The notes below the pieces were generated by a model. That model worked only from the letters and a program-made list of their open reading frames with translations. It was not told where the DNA came from and ran no database searches. A stretch of DNA of 13,647 bases, taken from positions 1 to 13,647 of the forward strand of contig JAIXYF010000121.1 in the NCBI GenBank assembly GCA_027490345.1, in the 5' to 3' direction. Numbering within the stretch: the first letter of the stretch is position 1; each line of letters starts with the position of its first letter. Source of the DNA: Novosphingobium sp. GTDB taxonomy: Bacteria; Pseudomonadota; Alphaproteobacteria; Sphingomonadales; Sphingomonadaceae. Positions 1 through 6,415 of this stretch are shown here, piece after piece. The translations under genes were made by a program, and so were the position numbers.

Positions 1-327
1 AGCGGATCGCGGCTTTCCATCGGCGTTTTGAACCTCGATGATTTCATCCGCTCGGAAACCAAGCCCGCGTGGGTGGAAGCGCGGCTGTTTGCGCCGTTGC
101 CGATCACCCCCGATCCCGCATGGATCGATGAAATCGTCGGCAGCACCTCCAATCGCAATGCCACCGAAAAAGCGACGGGCAAGCGCCGCAAGAAGGAACT
201 CGCTGGGCCAGCCGCCGAAGTCTTCCTGCACCGCCGCGCCGAAATCGAGCAGGCCGTGGCGCAATTTAATGCCGCATTCAGCGAAAACCTCACATGCAAG
301 CTTCCGTCAGTAGAGCTTGTCGCCTAG
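1..327 (+). CDS. C-terminal 108 residues of an unrecognised protein, cut by the left edge
   Basis: The frame is open from base 1 to a TAG at 325-327, so this is the 3' end of a longer gene. An in-frame TTG at 28 has no convincing ribosome binding site and is not needed as a start. The visible part has no membrane segment. It has a basic patch (KATGKRRKKE) about 45 residues from the end, followed by an amphipathic helix-like stretch (HRRAEIEQAVAQFNAAF). That layout loosely recalls the C-termini of sulfotransferases or glycosyltransferases from polysaccharide loci, but I do not recognise the family. It ends 9 bp before the beta-helix gene, so it probably belongs to the same capsule operon. Confidence 0.75.
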   Translation, partial: SGSRLSIGVLNLDDFIRSETKPAWVEARLFAPLPITPDPAWIDEIVGSTSNRNATEKATGKRRKKELAGPAAEVFLHRRAEIEQAVAQFNAAFSENLTCKLPSVELVA

Positions 328-336
328 GAATACGGA

Positions 337-1374
337 ATGATGATGCATTTTTTGCGGTCGCTGCACGCACTCGGTTCGAACCTCGCACGGCGGTTTGGCG
401 CCGGGGTGCAATTGATCCTGGTGATCGCGGCGCTGCTGTTTTCACAGGCCGCGCACGCCGGGGAAATCCACCTCGCCATCAAGGGCAATGATCGCAACGA
501 CGGTCTTTCCGAAGAGCGGCCGGTTGCCACGCTGACCAATGCCGTGAAGCTGGCAGCCGCACAATCGGCAAAGACGGGCGAGGACATGGTGATCGTGGTC
601 GGCCCTGGCATCTATCGGGGTCAGACCCTGCTGCTGGACGACACGATGATGCGCGGCAAGCTGACCATTGCCGGTTCGAGCCCGGTCGCGGCAGATTATC
701 CGGCCTTTTATGGCCGCGGCAACGGCACCTGGCTGCGCTATGAAGGCCGCGCCGGGCGCGACACGGGCCTCACCATCCGCAACCTGCGGATTGTCGATTA
801 TGGCACGGCCATCACGTTAAACGGCAATCGCGATGATCCCGCCGGTTTCAACCGTGGCACGGTGATTGCCAACAATGTCTTCGCCCGGATCGGCAGCACC
901 TCCGGCAAGGGCAAGTCCACCGCGGCCCTGCGCTTTGTCAACTCGCGCGATAACATCATCGAAAACAACTACTTCCGCACCATCCGCAACTATCCGGTCA
1001 GTTCCTGCCCCGGGCTGCATGCCATGTATGTGGCGCATGGTTCGTCTGGCAACCGGATCGAACGCAACAAGTTCGAGGATTTCTGCGGTTCGGCGGTCAA
1101 GCTGCGTGACGCATCGGGCAACACCGTGCTGGTGAAGAACAGCTTCGCCACCGCCGATCGTGCTGCCGCGATCGAGGAATGGTTCTGCGATCTGGGCAAG
1201 ACGGGCGAGTGCACCAAGAAATCGGGCGAGTGCCCCTCCACCGGCAATATCGCCAGCGACAATACTTTTGCCGGGATCGAGGAGCGGCGACAGATTTCGG
1301 TGCGTGGCAGCCGCCAGCCGCGTCCGTGGTGCGATGCATCGGTCTATACGCAGGCCCGCTTTTCCGAACGCTGA
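337..1374 (+). CDS. Secreted right-handed parallel beta-helix protein
   Basis: 345 residues. An N-terminal signal peptide (hydrophobic LILVIAALLF, residues 26-35) ends in AHA-G, predicting cleavage after residue 41 and export to the periplasm or beyond. The mature N-terminus (GNDRNDGLSEERPVATLTNAV) is the DUF1565-like cap often seen before right-handed beta-helices. It is followed by helix rungs rich in N-N-x-F turns (IANNVFARI, IENNYFRTI, IERNKFEDF, VLVKNSF). Such folds are typical of polysaccharide lyases, epimerases and NosD/AlgG-like proteins, so a role in modifying, trimming or binding the capsule is plausible; no catalytic set can be assigned. All six cysteines (224, 250, 284, 292, 299, 332) lie in the C-terminal third, which suggests disulfides after export. 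Three ATGs in a row (337, 340, 343) leave the exact start open by two codons. The next gene begins 18 bp downstream. Confidence 0.85.
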   Translation: MMMHFLRSLHALGSNLARRFGAGVQLILVIAALLFSQAAHAGEIHLAIKGNDRNDGLSEERPVATLTNAVKLAAAQSAKTGEDMVIVVGPGIYRGQTLLLDDTMMRGKLTIAGSSPVAADYPAFYGRGNGTWLRYEGRAGRDTGLTIRNLRIVDYGTAITLNGNRDDPAGFNRGTVIANNVFARIGSTSGKGKSTAALRFVNSRDNIIENNYFRTIRNYPVSSCPGLHAMYVAHGSSGNRIERNKFEDFCGSAVKLRDASGNTVLVKNSFATADRAAAIEEWFCDLGKTGECTKKSGECPSTGNIASDNTFAGIEERRQISVRGSRQPRPWCDASVYTQARFSER

Positions 1375-1392
1375 TCCTGCAGCGCCGCCGCA

Positions 1393-2391
1393 ATGCCGTT
1401 TCGGAACCTGAAGATTGCGCTGCTTGCGGATGAACTAACGCGTTCCTGCCTCGCCCCGGAATGCCATGTGATCGACGTGCCGGCAGCGGGCTTTGCCCCG
1501 CTGCTGCGCACCACGCGGCCCGATCTGCTGCTGGTGGAATCCGCGTGGCACGGACTGAATTCCAGCTGGAAATACAAGATCGCTTCCTATCCGGGCTACA
1601 TGCTCCGTTCGAACCGGCGCCTGCGAAGGCTGGTGCGCACCGCGCGCGATCTGGGCATCCCGGCGGTGTTCTGGAACAAGGAGGACGGCGTCCACTTCGA
1701 CCGGTTCATCGGCAGCGCCCGGCTGTTCGATCATGTCCTGACGGTCGATGAAACCTGCGTGCCGCGCTACCGTGCGGCGGTAGACCCCGCCACCTCCGTC
1801 AGGGTGATGCCGTTTCCCGTCCAGCCGCGGTTCCACAGCTTCACTGGTTTCGATTTCCGCACCTGCGATGCCAACTTCGTCGGCAGCTACAGCACGCATA
1901 TCCATGATGCCCGCCGCGCATGGCAGCACATGGCCTTCACCGCAGTGCGCGAAAACGGGATGGCGCTGACGGTCTATGATCGCAATTCGGACCGCAGTTC
2001 ATCGATCTACCGCTATCCCGAATGGGATGGACTGGTGGTCCGCCCCGCAGTGCCCCATGCGCAGACGGCGCAGATCTACAAGGATCACCTGATCTCGCTT
2101 AACGTCAACACGGTAACCAATTCGCCCACCATGGTTTCGCGGCGGCTGGTCGAAATTCTGGCCTGCGGCGGCATCGCCGTCACATCGCCGTCCGCTTCGG
2201 TCGAGGCGATGTTCCGTGATTTTTGCCATGTCATCACCGATCCCGAAGAAGCAGGCGCGCTGTTTGGCCGCCTGCGCCATGGCCCTTCGCGCGAAGACCT
2301 GGACCGGGCGCGGGCGGGCGCTGACCATGTTGCGCAGCATCACACGTGGGCGCAGCGGCTGGAACTGGTAACTGCTGCCGCCGGGCTGTAA
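1393..2391 (+). CDS. CgeB-like family 1 glycosyltransferase
   Basis: 332 residues with no signal peptide or membrane segment, so cytoplasmic. The N-terminal half is a Rossmann-like region (LKIALLADE; DLLLVESAWHG, residues 44-54; IPAVFWNKEDGVHFDRF, about 89-105) of the kind found in CgeB/DUF3880-type proteins. The C-terminal half carries the nucleotide-sugar-binding region of GT-B enzymes: SLNVNTVTNSPTMVSRRLVE at 235-254 followed by ILACGGIAVTS, equivalent to the S-x-R-x-x-E-x-x-A-C-G-G motif of the glycosyltransferase 1-2 family. It presumably adds one sugar of the capsule repeat or linker; donor and linkage cannot be read from sequence. It sits between the beta-helix gene (18 bp gap) and the KpsC-type gene (11 bp gap). 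No strong Shine-Dalgarno precedes the ATG, consistent with read-through translation within an operon. Confidence 0.85.
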   Translation: MPFRNLKIALLADELTRSCLAPECHVIDVPAAGFAPLLRTTRPDLLLVESAWHGLNSSWKYKIASYPGYMLRSNRRLRRLVRTARDLGIPAVFWNKEDGVHFDRFIGSARLFDHVLTVDETCVPRYRAAVDPATSVRVMPFPVQPRFHSFTGFDFRTCDANFVGSYSTHIHDARRAWQHMAFTAVRENGMALTVYDRNSDRSSSIYRYPEWDGLVVRPAVPHAQTAQIYKDHLISLNVNTVTNSPTMVSRRLVEILACGGIAVTSPSASVEAMFRDFCHVITDPEEAGALFGRLRHGPSREDLDRARAGADHVAQHHTWAQRLELVTAAAGL

Positions 2392-2402
2392 GCCTTGCAG
2401 AT

Positions 2403-3530
2403 ATGAGCACGACCGAGGCCTTAGCGCAGCCCTATGGCCGGATCATCGCGGTGGGTCTGCGGCGGTGGAAGGCGCACAATCTGCGCCCGCTACTGGCCGC
2501 GCAATGCACCAGCCTGCATTTTGCCCGCGATCCCGCAGCGGCGCGCGCGCTCGGCCCCGGGCCGGGCGATGCCATCGCCATCTGGGGCGCGGACCCGCCA
2601 CCGGGCCTTGCGGCGTTGGCGGAGGAGCGCGGCGCGGTCCTGCTGCGTATCGAGGATGGCTTTATCCGGTCGGTCGGCCTCGGCTCCGATCTGATCCCGC
2701 CGCAATCGCTGGTGCTGGACCGCACGGGAATCTACTTCGATGCCACTCGCCCCAGCGATCTGGAAACGATCCTTCAGACCGCGCTCTTCACGGACGAGGA
2801 CCGGGCTTCCGCCGCGCAGGTGCGCGCCTTCATCGCTGCGACCGGGCTGACGAAATACAACATCGAACCGCGCATGGCCCCGCGCTGGCCAGAGCAGCCC
2901 CGGCCCACCGTGCTGGTGCCGGGGCAAGTGGAGACCGATGCCTCGATCCGGCTGGGCGGTGCGCAAGTGCGCCGCAATCTTGATCTGCTGCGCGCGGTGC
3001 GCACCAGCCGGCCCGAGGCGTGGATCGTCTACAAGCCGCACCCCGATGTGATGAGCGGCAACCGCAGCGGCCGCGTTGCGCTGGGCGAAGCGGCGAAGCT
3101 GGCAGACTGGATCGAAACCGAGGCATCCATCGTCAGCTGCATCGATGCCTGCGACGAAGTGCATACGATCACGTCGCTTTCCGGGTTCGATGCATTGCTG
3201 CGCGGCACACCGGTCGTGACGTATGGTGCGCCGTTCTATGCGGGCTGGGGCCTGACCGAAGACCGCGCCAGCGGCGTGTCCACCTGGCAGCGCAGAACCC
3301 GTCGGCTCACGCTGGACGAACTGGTGGCAGGCGCGCTGCTGACCTATCCGATTTACTGGAATACGGCACAGGCGCGCATGGACAAATGTGAAACGGTGCT
3401 ATCCCGGATTGCCGAAACCCGTGATCTCCTTCAAAGGAACGGCAACCTTGAACGCTTGCGTTCCGGGTGGACAAGGCGTCAGATGCGAAAACTTCGCGTA
3501 TTGTTTGACGTGGTGTGGGGGAAGCGCTGA
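2403..3530 (+). CDS. kpsC: Single-module KpsC-type beta-Kdo transferase (capsule linker synthesis)
   Basis: 375 residues from the ATG at 2403; a longer in-frame start at 2346 would run back into the upstream gene and lacks homology. KpsC proteins build the poly-beta-Kdo linker on a lipid at the inner membrane before ABC-transporter export of group 2-type capsules. Visible family motifs are RIEDGFIRSVGLG (82-94), PPQSLVLDRTGIYFDATRPS (99-118), PGQVETDASI (173-182), YKPHPDV (210-216), HTITSLSGFDALLRG (254-268) and PFYAGWGLT (277-285). From memory of E. coli KpsC (about 675 residues, two tandem transferase modules), these match the C-terminal module clearly better than the N-terminal one. This protein therefore looks like half a KpsC. 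It is directly followed by kpsS (GTG 2 bp after its stop), which supports the capsule role. Use of the symbol is by homology to one module only. Confidence 0.88.
   Translation: MSTTEALAQPYGRIIAVGLRRWKAHNLRPLLAAQCTSLHFARDPAAARALGPGPGDAIAIWGADPPPGLAALAEERGAVLLRIEDGFIRSVGLGSDLIPPQSLVLDRTGIYFDATRPSDLETILQTALFTDEDRASAAQVRAFIAATGLTKYNIEPRMAPRWPEQPRPTVLVPGQVETDASIRLGGAQVRRNLDLLRAVRTSRPEAWIVYKPHPDVMSGNRSGRVALGEAAKLADWIETEASIVSCIDACDEVHTITSLSGFDALLRGTPVVTYGAPFYAGWGLTEDRASGVSTWQRRTRRLTLDELVAGALLTYPIYWNTAQARMDKCETVLSRIAETRDLLQRNGNLERLRSGWTRRQMRKLRVLFDVVWGKR
3517..3524 (+). promoter_or_regulatory. Ribosome binding site of kpsS, within the end of the kpsC-like gene
   Basis: GGGGGAAG lies 8 bases before the GTG at 3533 and inside the last codons of the upstream gene. 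It favours GTG 3533 over the earlier in-frame GTG at 3515, which has no purine-rich sequence before it. The arrangement implies translational coupling. Confidence 0.6.
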
Positions 3531-3532
3531 CC

Positions 3533-4927
3533 GTGATCGAGGGAGGGATCAAGGCCTTTGCCGGTCGGCGCGTGCTTCTGCTGCAGGGTCCGGTGGGCCC
3601 GTTCTTCCGGCATTTCGCCCGCGATCTGGCTGAGGCTGGCTGCACGGTTCACAAGATCAATTTCAACGCCGGCGATTGGGTGTTCTATCCGCGCGGCACC
3701 CCCTATCGCGGCCGGATGGAAGATTGGCCGCGCTGGTTTGAGGCGCGCTTGCGCGAACTGCAGATCGATCTGGTATTCCTGTTCGGCGATTGCCGCCCGA
3801 TCCATCGCACCGCGCATGAAGTGGCCACGCGGCTCGGCATCGAAGTCGGCGTGTTCGAGGAAGGCTATCTGCGCCCCGATTTCGTGACGCTGGAGCGCGA
3901 CGGGGTCAACGCCAACAGCCCCCTCACCCGGCAGCCCGAAGACTACCTTGCCGCGCCAGACCGGATCATCACCACCCGGCCCATGCCCAGCGCCTTCTGG
4001 CAGATGGTTTGGTGGGGGTTCAATTACTTCCTGTTCGGCGGGCTGGGCCGCGTGCTCTATCCGCATTATCAGCACCACCGCCCGCTGATGCTGCGCGAAT
4101 GCCTGCCCTGGCTGCTTTCGCCCTTGCGCAAGGCCTGGTACAAGTGGCGCCAGCGCGGGATTCAGGAGAAGCTGGCCGGGCCATGGAGCAACAGCTTCTA
4201 CTTTGCCCCGCTGCAGGTTCACAACGATGCCCAGGTGCTGACCCATGCCGATGTCGGCGGGATCGAAGGTTTCATTGCTGCGGCCATCGAATCGTTTGCC
4301 CGCCATGCTCCGGCAGAGACCCGGCTGGTCTTCAAGCATCACCCGATGGACCGCGGCTACCGCAACTACACGCGCCTGATCCGCGAGCTGGCGGGCCAGC
4401 ACGGCTGCGGGGAAAGGGTGCTCTACATCCACGATCAGCACACACCCACGCTGATCCGCCATTGCCGCGGCGTGGTGGTGATCAACAGCACCGTGGGGCT
4501 GACCGCGATCGGGATGAAATGCCCGACCAAGGCTGTGGGCGAGGCAGTGTGGGACATGCCGGGCCTGACGTATCAGGGCACGCTTGATCGGTTCTGGACC
4601 GAAGCCGGATCGGCGGTGCCGGACCGAATGCTCTACCTCAAGTTCCGCGACGAGCTCATCACCCGCACCCAGCTCAATGGCAATTTCTACAAGCGGCTCG
4701 CACCCGAACTGTGCGCTACCGGGCTGATCTGGAACAGCGAAGCCACCGTGCTTCCGCAGGGCCAGTCCCTTATCCAATCAGGGGTGCAGGCAGGGGTCCA
4801 GCCGCTTGTCGCAACCGCCAGTGAAACCAGTGCAGGCCATGACGAGCGCGCGAGCGCGGCGGACGATCTCACAGGCTCCAGTAGCGGGCACCTTCAGGCA
4901 CCGCTGCGGGCGCAAGGACGGACTTGA
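3533..4927 (+). CDS. kpsS: Capsule polysaccharide export/biosynthesis protein KpsS (beta-Kdo transferase)
   Basis: 464 residues from GTG 3533. KpsS adds the first beta-Kdo to the lipid acceptor of ABC-transporter-dependent capsules, acting with KpsC on the cytoplasmic face of the inner membrane. Family motifs are strong and in order: LLLQGPVGPFF (15-25), LFGDCRPIHRTAHE (83-96), FEEGYLRPDFVTLERDGVNA (108-127), LQVHNDAQVLTH (227-238), FKHHPMDRGYRNY (267-279), VLYIHD (296-301), VVINSTVGLTA (315-325) and GLTYQGTLDRFW (344-355). E. coli KpsS ends shortly after the equivalent of residue 390; here about 70 further residues follow that are Ala/Ser/Gln-rich and low in complexity. The last part of this tail overlaps the convergent dehydrogenase gene by 59 bp. 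It is the last gene of the left-hand operon; no terminator is visible after it. Confidence 0.93.
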   Translation: MIEGGIKAFAGRRVLLLQGPVGPFFRHFARDLAEAGCTVHKINFNAGDWVFYPRGTPYRGRMEDWPRWFEARLRELQIDLVFLFGDCRPIHRTAHEVATRLGIEVGVFEEGYLRPDFVTLERDGVNANSPLTRQPEDYLAAPDRIITTRPMPSAFWQMVWWGFNYFLFGGLGRVLYPHYQHHRPLMLRECLPWLLSPLRKAWYKWRQRGIQEKLAGPWSNSFYFAPLQVHNDAQVLTHADVGGIEGFIAAAIESFARHAPAETRLVFKHHPMDRGYRNYTRLIRELAGQHGCGERVLYIHDQHTPTLIRHCRGVVVINSTVGLTAIGMKCPTKAVGEAVWDMPGLTYQGTLDRFWTEAGSAVPDRMLYLKFRDELITRTQLNGNFYKRLAPELCATGLIWNSEATVLPQGQSLIQSGVQAGVQPLVATASETSAGHDERASAADDLTGSSSGHLQAPLRAQGRT

Positions 4928-6158
4928 CGTCGATCACCACGCTGCCAGGCTTGAGCATAGCGCCCAGCGCCTCGCGCGAGAGCCCGGCATAAGCATCGTG
5001 TGACACCGCCAGGATGAGCGCATCGAGATCGCGCATCGCGCCCAGATCGCTGAGTGTGATGCCGAATTCATGCTGCGCAGCGGCCGGATCGGCCAGCGGA
5101 TCGTGGATGATCGGGGTGATCCCGAACTCGCCGAATTCGCGGACAATGTCCTCGACCTTGGAATTTCGGATATCGGGCACGTTCTCCTTGAACGTCAGGC
5201 CCAGAATGCCGACGCGCGCCGCCGCCAGTTTGCAATCGGCCGCCGCCATCATCTTGACCGCGCGCTGCGCGATATAGCTGCCCATGCCATCGTTGATGCG
5301 CCGCCCCGCCAGGATCACTTGCGGGTGATAGCCCAGCTGTTCGGCCTTGGCGGTGAGGTAATAGGGATCGACCCCGATGCAGTGGCCGCCCACCAGCCCG
5401 GGATAGAAGCGCAAGAAGTTCCATTTGGTGCCCGCTGCCGCCAGCACTTCGCTGGTGCGGATGCCGACCAGATCGCAGATCTTCGAAATTTCGTTCATCA
5501 AGGCGATGTTGATATCGCGCTGGGTATTTTCGATCACTTTCGAGGCTTCGGCCACCTTGATCGAAGACGCCTTGTGGATTCCGGCGGTGACCACCGAGCC
5601 ATAGAGATCAGCGAGCAGATCGAGCGTTTCGGCATCGTGGCCCGAAACCACTTTCACGATCTTCTCGAACGGGTGAGCCTTGTCGCCCGGGTTGATGCGT
5701 TCGGGGCTGTAGCCCAGCTTGAAATCGATGCCGGAACGCAGGCCCGATGCCGCCTCGATCACCGGCGCGCAGACTTCTTCGGTGGCGCCGGGATAGACGG
5801 TCGATTCGAACACGATCACCGCGCCCGGCTCGATCACCTTGCCCACGGTAAGGCAGGCCTTGTGCAGCGCGGAGAAATCCGGGCGGCGGCTTTCATCGAC
5901 CGGCGTGGGCACGGTCACGATAATGATCCGGCACCCGCGCAGATCCTCGGGCTGATCAGTCACCACCAGCGCAGAAGCCAGCAATTCCTCCCGCGTGACT
6001 TCGTTGGTGTGATCGATCCCGGCCTTCAAGGCAGCGATGCGCGCCGAGTTTACATCCAGCCCGACCACCGCGTGCTTGCGCGCAAACGAGACCGCGAGCG
6101 GCAGCCCGACATAACCAAGGCCGATCACGCCGATGCGCCCGAAAGAATCCATAACCAT
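4869..6158 (-). CDS. tviB: TviB/WbpA-type UDP-N-acetylhexosamine 6-dehydrogenase
   Basis: 429 residues from ATG 6158 (ATG 6152 is equally possible; the frame stays open to 6221, but those 21 extra residues precede the usual N-terminus). It oxidises C6 of a UDP-HexNAc to the uronic acid using two NAD+, providing acidic sugar for the capsule. The N-terminal Rossmann motif is GRIGVIGLGYVGLPLA (7-22, G13-x-G15-x-x-G18). ITVPTP-type and VFESTVYPGATEE segments follow, then GYSPERINPGDK (149-160). The central helix KVAEASKVIENTQRDINIAL carries the conserved Lys and Asn, catalytic Cys260 lies in GGHCIGVDPYYL, and the C-terminal UDP-binding domain contains LGLTFKENVPDIRNSK (319-334). The TviB-like ENTQRD and GGHCIGVDPYYL wording favours the UDP-GlcNAc/GalNAc group over UDP-glucose dehydrogenases. 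No TviC-type epimerase is in view. It converges on kpsS and is divergent from the lipoprotein gene. Confidence 0.92.
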   Translation of the reverse strand: MVMDSFGRIGVIGLGYVGLPLAVSFARKHAVVGLDVNSARIAALKAGIDHTNEVTREELLASALVVTDQPEDLRGCRIIIVTVPTPVDESRRPDFSALHKACLTVGKVIEPGAVIVFESTVYPGATEEVCAPVIEAASGLRSGIDFKLGYSPERINPGDKAHPFEKIVKVVSGHDAETLDLLADLYGSVVTAGIHKASSIKVAEASKVIENTQRDINIALMNEISKICDLVGIRTSEVLAAAGTKWNFLRFYPGLVGGHCIGVDPYYLTAKAEQLGYHPQVILAGRRINDGMGSYIAQRAVKMMAAADCKLAAARVGILGLTFKENVPDIRNSKVEDIVREFGEFGITPIIHDPLADPAAAQHEFGITLSDLGAMRDLDALILAVSHDAYAGLSREALGAMLKPGSVVIDVKSVLAPAAVPEGARYWSL

Positions 6159-6415
6159 CGCTGTCCATACGATCCGGGGCCGCCATCTGCCGCCCACCTG
6201 CAGGAACCGCTTAGCAGGCAAACCTTTCCGCCATGGTAAACGCGCCCGCAGATGCAGCGGCGCAAACGAGCGAAGCGTGCCCTACGCAGAAACCCCGAGC
6301 GTTTGGCGAGACTAGCGCAACACAGAAAAATGCTCGCTTAAGCGCATTCGCTGGAAGCGCATTAAGGTGCTTTTCGGCAAACCCTGCCGCATTCCCTGTT
6401 ACCGGAGAGCGTGCC
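6159..6415. promoter_or_regulatory. Divergent intergenic region between the dehydrogenase and the lipoprotein hydrolase
   Basis: This 257-bp gap lies between two genes read outward, so it should hold promoters for both. It contains an exact 9-base direct repeat, AAGCGCATT, at 6340-6348 and 6355-6363 (15 bases start to start). The repeat is flanked by CTTAA on the left and TTAAG on the right. This could be a tandem operator, but no regulator family can be named. I could not make out convincing -35/-10 pairs. The region is open in the + frame back to ATG 6233, but that extension would place 61 residues before the lipoprotein signal and is rejected. Confidence 0.4.
6404..6409 (+). promoter_or_regulatory. 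Ribosome binding site fixing the hydrolase start at 6416
   Basis: GGAGAG is 6 bases before ATG 6416. The next upstream in-frame ATG (6233) has no such site, and only the 6416 start places the lipoprotein signal at the N-terminus. Confidence 0.7.

Noticed and set aside
3479..4777. 432-residue open frame on the - strand opposite kpsS
   Set aside because: kpsS motifs cover the same bases in the right order; the antisense product has no family pattern and no ribosome binding site.
5070..6239. 389-residue + strand frame opposite the dehydrogenase
   Set aside because: The - strand frame encodes a full TviB-type enzyme with catalytic Cys; the opposite product is Asp/His/Arg-rich shadow sequence.
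6233..6415. N-terminal extension of the hydrolase to ATG 6233
   Set aside because: It would bury the lipoprotein signal 61 residues in, has no ribosome binding site, and would fill the promoter gap of a divergent gene pair.
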